From: Chersky-267 sp963744115 | Lineage (GTDB): Bacteria; Chloroflexota; Limnocylindria; Limnocylindrales; CSP1-4 | Length of the DNA stretch: 64,000 nucleotides | Assembly: GCA_963744115.1 (NCBI GenBank) | Contig: CAVUSI010000002.1 | Span: 310,001 to 374,000, forward strand | Direction of reading: 5' to 3' | In this document: positions 16,180 to 24,508 of the stretch, piece after piece | Numbering within the stretch: the first letter of the stretch is position 1 | Layout: every line of letters begins with the position of its first letter | Made by a program: the position numbers and the translations under genes | The notes under the pieces: model-generated | What the model was told of the DNA's origin: nothing | What the model saw: only the letters and a program-made list of their open reading frames with translations | The model's database searches: none

Positions 16180-16192
16180 TACCATCAGTCGG
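16180..16192 (+). promoter_or_regulatory. Leaderless-type promoter of the NUDIX gene
   Basis: TACCAT at 16180-16185, 7 bases, then ATG at 16193, with no Shine-Dalgarno sequence. Confidence 0.55.
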
Positions 16193-16843
16193 ATGCCCGA
16201 CCTCGAGCCGACCCCGTCCGACCGGAGCGCTTCGCTCGAGCCGGTCGCCGCGAACGACAACCCGTGGCGCCGCCACTCGAGGCGGCTCGCCTACGAGAAC
16301 CCGTGGATCGAGGTCCACCACGACGAGGTCACCCGGCCGGACGGCCAGCCGGGCATCTATGGGGTGGTCCACTTCCGCGGGCGCGCCGTCGGGATCGTCG
16401 CGATCGACGACGAGGACCAGGTGGTCCTGGTGGGGCAGTTCCGCTACACGATGGACCACTACTCCTGGGAGATCCCCGAGGGCGGCGTCCCCGAGGGCGA
16501 AGACCCGCTCGAAGGCGCCCGGCGCGAGCTTCGCGAGGAGACCGGGGTCGAGGCGGCGACCTGGCGCGAGATCGGCGGGCTCGAGATCTCGAACTCGATC
16601 TCCGACGAGATCGGCTTCATGTACCTGGCCACCGGGCTGACCCAGGGGGCGGCCGAGCCGGACCCGACCGAGGATCTCCGTGTACGGCGCGTCCCGTTCA
16701 CCGAGGTGATGGCGATGATCGATCGGGGGGAGGTCCCGGACGCCCTGAGCCAGCTGGCGCTCGAGCGGGTCGCCCGCCTCCGATGGTCGGGCTACGAGGC
16801 GGCGGAGGCGGCCGACGAGGTCGAGTCGTCGGAGCCGATGTAG
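16193..16843 (+). CDS. NUDIX hydrolase, ADP-ribose pyrophosphatase-like
   Basis: A 216-residue NUDIX enzyme. The NUDIX box is GGVPEGEDPLEGARRELREETG with the catalytic REL-x-EE core at about residues 105-120. The sequence before it, VVLVGQFRYTMDHYSWEIPEGG, matches ADP-ribose/ADP-sugar pyrophosphatases (NudF type), which hydrolyse ADP-ribose to AMP and ribose 5-phosphate. An N-terminal extension of about 20 residues is Ser/Pro-rich. The last 52 bases overlap tail-to-tail with the alpha/beta hydrolase gene on the other strand, so the C-terminal AAEAADEV tail may be non-essential. Confidence 0.9.
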   Translation: MPDLEPTPSDRSASLEPVAANDNPWRRHSRRLAYENPWIEVHHDEVTRPDGQPGIYGVVHFRGRAVGIVAIDDEDQVVLVGQFRYTMDHYSWEIPEGGVPEGEDPLEGARRELREETGVEAATWREIGGLEISNSISDEIGFMYLATGLTQGAAEPDPTEDLRVRRVPFTEVMAMIDRGEVPDALSQLALERVARLRWSGYEAAEAADEVESSEPM

Positions 16844-17772
16844 CGCTCGAAGAAGTCGGTCAGGCGATGCTCGTACTCGGCCGGGTGATCGACGATCGCA
16901 TCGGCGTGCTCGGAGCCCTCGACGATCCACGACCCGCCGGTCGAGCCGGCGGCGAGGCCGGCGGCGATGAGCTCGTCGGCGAAGTGGACATCCAGCCTCG
17001 AGTCGAGCGTCCCGTGGGTGATGTACACCGCACGACGACCCAGGTGGTCCATCGCCAGCAGCGGGCTCTTGCTGCGGAGCCCGGGGCCGTCCAGGATCCG
17101 CGCGGCGGCGTGACCGCCCGGCATCAGGAACGCGGGCAGGTGGGCGCGATCCACCTCGGCCCGGGACGCCTCGTCGAGGTCTCCGTACGACGAGTCGGCC
17201 CAGACGGCTGCGACCCGTGGCTCGTCGCCGGCCGCGATGAGCACGCTCGCCGCACCGAGCGAGATCCCGAACAGGCCGACCCGATCCGGCGACAGGCCGC
17301 GGACCTTGACCAGCCAGTCCCATGCTCCGAGGACGTCGTCGGCCTCGCGGACGCCGCCGGTATGCCGGCCTCCCGTCCGGCCCGAGTCGCCGTGGTTGCG
17401 CAGGTCGATCGCGACGACGGCGAAGCCGTGGCGATGGAGCATCCCGGCGGCCAGGAGGATCCGTTCATCGCGCCGGCAGGCCGTGTAGCCGTGCACGACG
17501 ACCACGGCCGGCGCCGTCGGGTCGCCCTCGACCGGCATCCACCAGCCGGCGATCGTGATGCGCGCGGTGCGGTCGGCGAACGAGACCGTGTCGTAGCGGG
17601 GGACCAGGTAGGGCTCGGTCTCGACGGGAGGAGCTTCGAACGCAGCCGGCGTGTTGGTCGATCGGAACATCCGCGAGTCCTTCGGGATCCGCGTCAGCCG
17701 GTGATACAGCCCGGCGCAGCCCAGGAGGTAGGCGATGATGGCGACGATCCCGATGGTCGCGACCGGGCTCAC
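16792..17772 (-). CDS. Membrane-anchored alpha/beta hydrolase
   Basis: The GTG at 17772 is chosen as start because GGGAGG lies 4-5 bases upstream and the next residues form a membrane helix (ATIGIVAIIAYLLGCAGLY). The 326-residue product is then an N-terminally anchored alpha/beta hydrolase: VVVVHGYTACRRDE (oxyanion region), GLFGISLGAAS with the nucleophile Ser, AVWADSSYGD, and a C-terminal EGSEHADA with the likely catalytic His. It resembles the BAAT/DUF1749-like or YfhR-type serine hydrolases; the substrate is unknown. It overlaps the NUDIX gene by 52 bases in antisense. Confidence 0.85.
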   Translation of the reverse strand: MSPVATIGIVAIIAYLLGCAGLYHRLTRIPKDSRMFRSTNTPAAFEAPPVETEPYLVPRYDTVSFADRTARITIAGWWMPVEGDPTAPAVVVVHGYTACRRDERILLAAGMLHRHGFAVVAIDLRNHGDSGRTGGRHTGGVREADDVLGAWDWLVKVRGLSPDRVGLFGISLGAASVLIAAGDEPRVAAVWADSSYGDLDEASRAEVDRAHLPAFLMPGGHAAARILDGPGLRSKSPLLAMDHLGRRAVYITHGTLDSRLDVHFADELIAAGLAAGSTGGSWIVEGSEHADAIVDHPAEYEHRLTDFFERYIGSDDSTSSAASAAS

Positions 17773-17943
17773 CGTCCCTCCCGACGAGCCGCCGCCGATC
17801 CGCCCACGTCCCGCTCCTCGCACTTCACCCCCGTCCCGCTCTGCCGCCGTCGATACTACGACCGATCGGAGGACGTCCTTGCCCATCTGCCCATCGTCGC
17901 GGCCGGTCCGCCGGCAGCCGATCGACGTTCGGCGGGCGGCCAC

Positions 17944-19128
17944 GTGACGCCCCGTCGTGACTGGGACGCGATCGTGGTCGGCCTGGGCGGGATCGGCAGC
18001 GGCGCGGCCTACTGGCTGAGCCGGCGGCTCGGTGCGGGCGTGCTCGGGCTCGAGCAGTTCGAGCTCGGTCACGTCAACGGGGCGAGCCAGGATCACAGCC
18101 GGATCATCCGGCTGTCCTACCACCGGCGCGAGTACGTCCGGCTCGCCCGCCGCGCCTACGCCGCGTGGGCCGAGCTCGAGGCCGAGGCCGGCGTCCAGGT
18201 CGTCACCCGGACCGGCGGGCTCGACGTCGCCCCGCGCGACGCCGCGATCCCCCTGACCGACTACATCGAGAGCATGACCGCCGAGGGTGTCCCGTTCGAG
18301 CACCTCGATGCCTCCGAGATCATGCGGCGCTGGCCGCAATGGCATCTATCGGAGGAGCATCACGGGCTATTCCAGGCGGAGGGCGGCCTGGCCGACCCGA
18401 ACCGCGGGAACGCGGCCCATCAGCGGCTCGCCCGCGATCATGGGGCGAGGCTGCTCGACCGGACCCCGGTCACCCGGCTGCGCGACGCCGGCGGAGGCGA
18501 TATCGAGGTGACCATCGCCGACGGCACGACCTACCGCGCCGGTCGGGTCGTCGTCGCCGCCGATGCCTGGACGAACGAACTGCTCGCGTCGTTCGACCGG
18601 CACCTGCCCCTGACGATCACCCGCGAGCAGGTGACCTACTTCGCCTGCCCCCGACCGGAGGACTTCGCCCCGGATCGCTTCCCGGTCTGGATCTGGATGG
18701 ACGAGCCGTGCTTCTACGGCTTCCCGACCTACGGCGAGCCCGGTCCGAAAGCCGCCCAGGACGTCGGTGGGCGGCCGACCACGCCGGCCGAGCGGACATT
18801 CGAGATCGACCCGGACGCGCACGCCCGCGTCGGCGCCTTCGTGCGCGAGCGCCTGCCCGGCGCATTCGGCCCGGATCTCGTCACCAAAACGTGCCTCTAC
18901 ACGCTGACCCCGGACCGCGACTTCGTGGTGGGTCCCGTGCCCGAGGCCCCGAACGTGCTGGTCGCGCTCGGGGCGGCCCACGCCTTCAAGTACGCGTCCG
19001 TCCTGGGTCGGATCCTGTCCGAGCTGGCGGTCGACGGTTCGACGCCGTCGGCGGGCGACATCGGCGGGTTCGCCGTCGATCGACCGATCCTCGAGCTGGC
19101 CGATCCACCCACGAACTTCATGGTCTGA
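17944..19128 (+). CDS. FAD-dependent oxidase of the DAO family (N-methyl amino-acid oxidase-like)
   Basis: A 394-residue D-amino-acid-oxidase-fold protein close to monomeric sarcosine oxidase and N-methyl-tryptophan oxidase (SolA). It starts with the FAD motif VVGLGGIGSGAAYWLSRR and shows GASQDHSRIIRLSYHRREY, the His-Ser-Arg region near the flavin. TCLYTLTPDRDFVVGPVP near the C-terminus is the typical substrate-side segment; in MSOX a Cys in this region holds FAD covalently, and Cys is present here (KTCLYT). GTG at 17944 is the start that begins just before the FAD motif. It lies 112 bases before the ABC importer and may feed on its substrate. Confidence 0.9.
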   Translation: MTPRRDWDAIVVGLGGIGSGAAYWLSRRLGAGVLGLEQFELGHVNGASQDHSRIIRLSYHRREYVRLARRAYAAWAELEAEAGVQVVTRTGGLDVAPRDAAIPLTDYIESMTAEGVPFEHLDASEIMRRWPQWHLSEEHHGLFQAEGGLADPNRGNAAHQRLARDHGARLLDRTPVTRLRDAGGGDIEVTIADGTTYRAGRVVVAADAWTNELLASFDRHLPLTITREQVTYFACPRPEDFAPDRFPVWIWMDEPCFYGFPTYGEPGPKAAQDVGGRPTTPAERTFEIDPDAHARVGAFVRERLPGAFGPDLVTKTCLYTLTPDRDFVVGPVPEAPNVLVALGAAHAFKYASVLGRILSELAVDGSTPSAGDIGGFAVDRPILELADPPTNFMV

Positions 19129-19148
19129 GACGGACGGTTGACCGTCTC
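19127..19148 (+). terminator. Hairpin after the DAO-family gene
   Basis: GAGACGG (19127-19133) pairs with CCGTCTC (19142-19148) around an 8-base loop, starting inside the stop codon. There is no T tract, so it may be a weak terminator or an mRNA 3' end structure. Confidence 0.35.
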
Positions 19149-19240
19149 CGCCGGGCTGTGCGACAGTGCCCGGCACCCACTACGGGTCGGAGGGTCGGCC
19201 ACGACGCGTCCCTGCGCCGGGCCTCCCTGAGGAGGATCGC

Positions 19241-21190
19241 ATGCGTCTCTCCGTGGCCGCTCGCGCCACCCGTCTCGCGGCCGCTGCCGCGCTGGCCCTG
19301 TCCGTCCTCGGGCCGGCCGCCGCCCCCGCCGTCGCCGCCGACGACAAGATCCTCAGGCTCGGCACGCTGCAGAAGATCGATTCCCTCAACCCGTACGTGA
19401 CCGCGCTCACCAGCGGCTACGAGGCGTTCGAGCTGACCTACGACCAGCTGGTCGGATTCGGGCCGAACCTCGAGCCCATCCCGGGGTTTGCCACGTCGTG
19501 GGAGCGGGCCGCTGACGGTCACTCGTGGACGTTCAAATTCAGGCCGGACCTGAAGTGGTCCGACGGTCAGCCCGCGACCTCGGCCGATGCCTGCTTCTCC
19601 TGGGGGCTCGTCATCGACGCGATCGCCAAGGGCGACAGTGTCGGGGTCGGGTACATCGACCCGGCCCTCAAGGATGCCGGGGTGACCAAGGTCGAGTGCC
19701 CCGACGCCACGACCATGATCGCGACCACCGACGACGCCTCCGACCGGATCCTCCAGACGTACATCCCGATCCTGCCCAAGCACATCTGGGGCAAGATGAA
19801 CTACAAGCAGCTCGGGGATGCCAAGTTCGAGCCGCCCGCCGACGGCAGCGGCGCCGTCGGCACAGGTCCGTACCTGCTGACCGAGTTCAAGGATGGGCAG
19901 TACGCCCGTCTCAAGCAGAACCCGACCTACTGGGGCACGAAGGCCGCTCCCGAACAGATCATCATCCAGTTCTTCGGCACCACCGACACCATGGTCCAGG
20001 CCCTGAAGGCCGGCGAGATCGACTACGCCCGGCGGATCAGCAAGGACCTGTTCAATCAGCTCAAGACCGTGCCGAACGTCAAGACGGTCAACGGCGCATC
20101 GAACGGTTGGACCGAGCTCGGCTTCAACACCTACGGGACCGGCACCGGCAAGACGATCAAGGGCGGCGGTCCGTCGACCAAAGCGCTCCAGGACCCGGCC
20201 TTCCGTGACGCCCTGGGCTACGCCATCGACAAGCAGAAGCTGATCGACAACGTCCTCGGCGGCTATGGCACGCTCGGATCCACCCAGATCCCACCGGTCA
20301 TCAAGGACTGGCACGTCGAGCCGACGACGCCTCGCACCTTCGACATCGACGCCGCCAAGGCCAAGCTCGACGCGGCCGGGTACGTCCTCGACTCGTCGGG
20401 CGCGAGACTGGACAAGGAGGGAAAGCCGATCAGCCTGCGGCTGGTCATGCCCGACGACAACCCGAACTTTCCGAAGGTCGGCCAGTTCATCCAGGACTGG
20501 TACGGCCAGCTCGGGATCAAGGTCACCCCGAAGGTCTACGACAGCGGCGCGCTGGTCGACGTGATGCTGCCGCCCGAGGCCGGCGGCGCGAGCAACAAGG
20601 CCGACTACGACATGTTCATCTGGGACTGGGCGTGGGGGCCGAACCCCGACGATGCGCTCCAGGTCTTCAAATGCGACGCGATCGGCTATTCGTCGGACAG
20701 CCTGTGGTGCAACCAGCAGTACGACCAGCTCTACCAACAGCAGCACGACGCCCCGACGCCCGAGGCGCGCCATGACCTCCTCGCCCAGATGCAGAACCTG
20801 TTCTACGACCAGGCGCCCTACCACATCCTGTTCTACGACGACGAGCTCACGGCGTACCGGACCGACAAGTGGGGCGGCTGGCAGAACCAGCCGGCCAACG
20901 GGACGCCGCTCTTCTCCTACAGCACCCTCGGCGAGACCCTCCTGACCGACGCCTCCGCCGCCCCGAGCCCCACGGCGGTGCCCTCGGGTGAGGCGGCGGC
21001 CTCGAGCGCTCCGATCGCCGGGGGTGGATCGGCCGCGCCGTCGGCGGCTCCGAGCGGGGGCACGACCTCTTCGAGCGGCGGTTTGCCGATCGTCCCGATC
21101 CTGGCCGTGGTCGTCGTCGTGGCGGTGATCGCCGTCCTGGTGGCGCGACGTCGCGGCACGGCCAAGGGCGACGACGAGGACGACGAGTGA
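19241..21190 (+). CDS. Peptide-type ABC substrate-binding protein with C-terminal membrane anchor
   Basis: The ATG at 19241 follows GAGGAGG at 8 bases, which fixes the start. The 649-residue product has a cleavable signal peptide (Arg-rich start, Ala/Leu core, cut near AVAADD). A family 5 solute-binding domain follows (FGPNLEPIPGFATSWE and PTYWGTKAAP are typical of DppA/OppA). Instead of an N-terminal lipobox Cys, the protein ends in a Ser/Ala/Pro-rich linker of about 50 residues and a membrane helix (PIVPILAVVVVVAVIAVLVA), then RRR and an acidic tail. The binding domain would therefore be tethered at its C-terminus. It heads a five-gene importer operon. The ligand is probably a short peptide. 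Confidence 0.92.
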   Translation: MRLSVAARATRLAAAAALALSVLGPAAAPAVAADDKILRLGTLQKIDSLNPYVTALTSGYEAFELTYDQLVGFGPNLEPIPGFATSWERAADGHSWTFKFRPDLKWSDGQPATSADACFSWGLVIDAIAKGDSVGVGYIDPALKDAGVTKVECPDATTMIATTDDASDRILQTYIPILPKHIWGKMNYKQLGDAKFEPPADGSGAVGTGPYLLTEFKDGQYARLKQNPTYWGTKAAPEQIIIQFFGTTDTMVQALKAGEIDYARRISKDLFNQLKTVPNVKTVNGASNGWTELGFNTYGTGTGKTIKGGGPSTKALQDPAFRDALGYAIDKQKLIDNVLGGYGTLGSTQIPPVIKDWHVEPTTPRTFDIDAAKAKLDAAGYVLDSSGARLDKEGKPISLRLVMPDDNPNFPKVGQFIQDWYGQLGIKVTPKVYDSGALVDVMLPPEAGGASNKADYDMFIWDWAWGPNPDDALQVFKCDAIGYSSDSLWCNQQYDQLYQQQHDAPTPEARHDLLAQMQNLFYDQAPYHILFYDDELTAYRTDKWGGWQNQPANGTPLFSYSTLGETLLTDASAAPSPTAVPSGEAAASSAPIAGGGSAAPSAAPSGGTTSSSGGLPIVPILAVVVVVAVIAVLVARRRGTAKGDDEDDE

Positions 21191-21240
21191 TCGGCGGCGG
21201 TCGCTGGTCCAACCGGACGACCTGACCCGGCGGCGCGGCC

Positions 21241-22260
21241 GTGAGCCCGAGCTACCTGGGCCGGAAGATCCTGCAGGCGATCGCCACCATCGTCTTCGTC
21301 GTCATCCTCAACTTCCTGCTGTTCCGGCTGATGCCCGGTTCTCCCGAGCGGATCCTCCTGCGCAACCCGCACCTGGATGCGCAGTCGATCGCCGCCGCCC
21401 GCGCACGGTTCGGCCTCGATAAGCCACTCCTGCCGATCGAGCTGTCGTTCGACCCGCCATCGCTGAAGGTGAACCCGGACAGCCAGTTCCTGGCCTACCT
21501 CCAGACGACGGCTTCGGGTGATCTCGGCCTGTCGTTCGAGTTCCGGGGGGAGTCGGTGACCGAGGTGATCGGCGCCCGGTTCTGGCCCACGATCATCCTC
21601 ATCGGCCTGGCCGAGCTCATCGCGATCGTCGTCGGGCTGACCCTCGGCTCGACGGCGGGCTGGAAGCGCGGCGGCACACTCGACCGCGTCGGGAACGGCA
21701 TCAGCCTCATCCTGTATTCGATGCCGTATTTCGTGATCGGCATGCCGCTGATCATCATCTTCGCGGCCGGTCTCGGCTGGTTCCCGACCTCCGGGATGCT
21801 GTCACCCGGGGCGCAGTACCAATCGCCGATCGACCAGCTGCTGGACTTCGCCCGGCACCTCGTCCTGCCGCTCGCGACGGTCAGCCTGGGGCTGATCGGC
21901 GGCTACTCGATCCTGATGCGCTCGTCGATCATCGAGACCCGCGGGGAGGACTACGTCACGACGGCCCGCGCCAAGGGGCTGAAGGACCGGAGCATCCTGC
22001 GCGATCACGCCTTCCCGAACGCACTGCTGCCGACCGTGACGGTCATCGCGATCAACCTCGGCTACGTCGTCGCCGGTGCGATCACCGCCGAGATCGTGTT
22101 CAACTGGCCCGGCCTCGGCACGCTGACGGTCGATGCGCTGGCGGCCCGCGACTACCCGGTCCTGCAGGGGATCTTCCTGCTCATCTCGGTGGCGGTGATC
22201 ATCGCCAATCTCGGCGCCGACCTCGTCTACGGGCGACTCGACCCGCGGGTCCGGGCGTGA
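21241..22260 (+). CDS. ABC importer permease, DppB/OppB type
   Basis: A 339-residue inner-membrane permease. The N-terminal helix carries the family pattern (LNFLLFRLMPGSP), and the EAA-type loop that docks the ATPases is TTARAKGLKDRSILRDHAFPNALLP. About six membrane segments are visible. The GTG start at 21241 lies 50 bases after the binding-protein gene. Its stop overlaps the next start as GTGA, so the permeases are translated together. Confidence 0.95.
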   Translation: MSPSYLGRKILQAIATIVFVVILNFLLFRLMPGSPERILLRNPHLDAQSIAAARARFGLDKPLLPIELSFDPPSLKVNPDSQFLAYLQTTASGDLGLSFEFRGESVTEVIGARFWPTIILIGLAELIAIVVGLTLGSTAGWKRGGTLDRVGNGISLILYSMPYFVIGMPLIIIFAAGLGWFPTSGMLSPGAQYQSPIDQLLDFARHLVLPLATVSLGLIGGYSILMRSSIIETRGEDYVTTARAKGLKDRSILRDHAFPNALLPTVTVIAINLGYVVAGAITAEIVFNWPGLGTLTVDALAARDYPVLQGIFLLISVAVIIANLGADLVYGRLDPRVRA

Positions 22261-23204
22261 GCGCCACCGCCGCTCCGGTCGACCTCCGCGGCGAACGCTG
22301 GCGGCTGCGCGCTCGGAACGCGCGCGACTTCGGGCGACGCTATGCCCGCCGCACCGATGGCGTGGTCGGGCTCGCGATCCTCCTGGTGTTCGTCATCCTG
22401 GCCGCGTTCCCCAACGTGTTCGTCGGCGCGCTCGAGACGGCGACGACGGCAAGCGGCACCGCGCTCGAGCCACCCAGCCTGACCCATCTCCTGGGGACCG
22501 ACGATCTCGGTCGCGACATGCTCAACCAGACGGTCCACGGGGCGCGGATCTCGCTCACGATCGGCCTGCTGGCCACGCTGATCACGATCCTTCTCGGCGC
22601 GGTCATCGGCATCGTCTCCGGGTTCCGGGGTGGCCGGACCGATAACGTCCTGATGCGCCTGACCGACTTCTTCCTGATCCTCCCGACGTTCGTCCTGGCG
22701 GTCCTCCTCGCCCCGATCATCCTCGACATCGTCGGCGACGACGCCGAGATCGCCGGGATCAAGGCCAAGCTGATCGTCATCGTCGTGGTCATCGGCCTGA
22801 CGAGCTGGGCGAGCACGGCCCGCATCATCCGGGCGCAGACCCTGTCGGTGAAGGAGCGGATGTTCGTCGACCGGGCCCGGGTCATCGGCAGCGGCCCCGG
22901 CCACATCATGCGCCGGCACATCCTCCCCAACGTCACGAACCTGATCGTGGCCAACACGGTGCTGACCTTCGCCGCGGCGATCTTCACCGAGACCACGCTC
23001 GCGTTCATCGGGTTGGGCGACCCGTTCGCCCCCTCGTGGGGTCAGCTGCTCAACGCCGCCCAGGCGATCGGGGCGCCGAGCCTCGGGGCCTGGTGGTACA
23101 TCGTCCCGCCGGCGACGTGTGTCGTCCTGGTCATCCTGGCGTTCACCCTCGTCGGGAACGCCCTCGACGACGTCATGAACCCGAAGACGGCAGGCCGCCG
23201 ATGA
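22257..23204 (+). CDS. ABC importer permease, DppC/OppC type
   Basis: A 315-residue partner permease with the family segments LGTDDLGRDMLNQTVHGARISL and an EAA loop in FVDRARVIGSGPGHIMRRHILPN. Six membrane helices are apparent. It starts with GTGA overlap to the DppB-type gene and ends with ATGA overlap to the first ATPase gene. Together the two permeases form the channel for the peptide-type binding protein. Confidence 0.95.
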   Translation: MSATAAPVDLRGERWRLRARNARDFGRRYARRTDGVVGLAILLVFVILAAFPNVFVGALETATTASGTALEPPSLTHLLGTDDLGRDMLNQTVHGARISLTIGLLATLITILLGAVIGIVSGFRGGRTDNVLMRLTDFFLILPTFVLAVLLAPIILDIVGDDAEIAGIKAKLIVIVVVIGLTSWASTARIIRAQTLSVKERMFVDRARVIGSGPGHIMRRHILPNVTNLIVANTVLTFAAAIFTETTLAFIGLGDPFAPSWGQLLNAAQAIGAPSLGAWWYIVPPATCVVLVILAFTLVGNALDDVMNPKTAGRR

Positions 23205-24508
23205 TGCGCATGCCGACCGGCCCGGGTGAGACCGGGAAGGTCATGGAGGATGCCGAGCAGGAGGCCGCCCGACGGGCCGCCGAGACCGGCGAGGAGGTCG
23301 TCGTCGAGGCGCCGATCGACTCGGAGGCGATCGAGGCCGCGGCGGCCGCCCGTGCGCTCATCCGCGGTCGGCGCCAGTGGCCGCTGCCGAAGCAGGCCGA
23401 TCCGACTGCGCCGCTCCTGGCGGTCGAGAACCTGCGAACCCATTTCAAGCTCGAGTCCGGCTGGGTGAAGGCCGTCGACGGCGTGAGCTTCCGGCTCAAT
23501 GACGGGGAGGCGCTCGGCCTGGCAGGGGAGTCGGGCTGCGGCAAGACGACGACCGCGCTGTCGCTCGTCCGGTTGCTGCCGTCGAATGCCCGGATCCGCA
23601 AGGGCAGCAGCATCGACCTGTTCGGGATCGACCTCGTGCCCAAGACCGAGGATCAGCTGCGGCGCTACCGGTGGCGCGAGATCTCGATCGTCTTCCAGGG
23701 CGCGATGAACGCCCTCAACCCCGTCCGCCGGATCGGCGAGCAGATCGCCGAGCCGATCGAGGTCCGCCTGGGGCAGTCGCAGGACGTCTCGCGCAAGCGG
23801 GCGGCCGAGCTGCTCGAGCTGGTCGGGATCCCCCGCCAGCGAGCCGCGGCCTACCCGCACGAGCTGTCGGGCGGGATGCGCCAACGGACGATGATCGCGA
23901 TGGCGCTCGCCTGCGACCCCGCGATCGTCATCGGCGATGAGCCGACGACCGCGCTCGACGTCATGGTCCAGGCCCAGATCCTCGAGCTCCTCGAGCGACT
24001 CCGCCGCGACCTCGGGTTGAGCCTCATCCTCATCACCCACGACCTGTCGGTGATCGCCGAGACCTGCGACAAGACCCTGATCATGTATGCCGGCAAGGTC
24101 GCCGAGGAGGGTCCGGTCTCGCGGATCTTCACGGCGCCCCGGCACCCCTACACGCAGAAGCTGCTCGGGGCCTTCCCGAACATCCACGCCGATCGGCGCA
24201 GCCTCGAGACGATCCCCGGGTCGCCGCCGGATCTTCGCAACCCACCGGCCGGGTGCCGGTTCAACCCCCGCTGTCCGGCGGCGATGGACATCTGTCGGGA
24301 GGTCGAGCCGCCCGAGGTCGTCTACCCGGACGGAGTCCGCGTCGCCTGCCATCTCCACGTCGCCGGTCGCGACGGGGCCGTCGGGGTGACATCGGCCGAC
24401 GTCATCGGCTGGCACCGGCAGCTGCCGGTCGTCCAGGGCCCCGGCGCGCCCACCGTCGCGCCCGCGGCCGTGACCGAGCCCACCGGGCTCGCGGGCCCGC
24501 AGCCGTGA
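23201..24508 (+). CDS. ABC importer ATPase, DppD type
   Basis: The 435-residue ATPase has Walker A GESGCGKTT, signature LSGGMRQR, Walker B IVIGDEPTTALD and the H-loop ITHDLSVIAE. The C-terminal oligopeptide-transporter extension contains the cysteine cluster CRFNPRCPAAMDIC, which in relatives can bind an Fe-S cluster. Unusual is an N-terminal extension of about 65 residues, acidic and Ala-rich (EQEAARRAAETGEEVVVEAP), that is absent from typical DppD. It starts with an ATGA overlap. A downstream start would remove the extension, but there is no Shine-Dalgarno sequence to support one. Confidence 0.93.
   Translation: MMRMPTGPGETGKVMEDAEQEAARRAAETGEEVVVEAPIDSEAIEAAAAARALIRGRRQWPLPKQADPTAPLLAVENLRTHFKLESGWVKAVDGVSFRLNDGEALGLAGESGCGKTTTALSLVRLLPSNARIRKGSSIDLFGIDLVPKTEDQLRRYRWREISIVFQGAMNALNPVRRIGEQIAEPIEVRLGQSQDVSRKRAAELLELVGIPRQRAAAYPHELSGGMRQRTMIAMALACDPAIVIGDEPTTALDVMVQAQILELLERLRRDLGLSLILITHDLSVIAETCDKTLIMYAGKVAEEGPVSRIFTAPRHPYTQKLLGAFPNIHADRRSLETIPGSPPDLRNPPAGCRFNPRCPAAMDICREVEPPEVVYPDGVRVACHLHVAGRDGAVGVTSADVIGWHRQLPVVQGPGAPTVAPAAVTEPTGLAGPQP

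Noticed and set aside
13000..16640. Long plus-strand frames over the aminotransferase and CocE genes
   Set aside because: Shadows of the minus-strand genes, which show complete family motifs.
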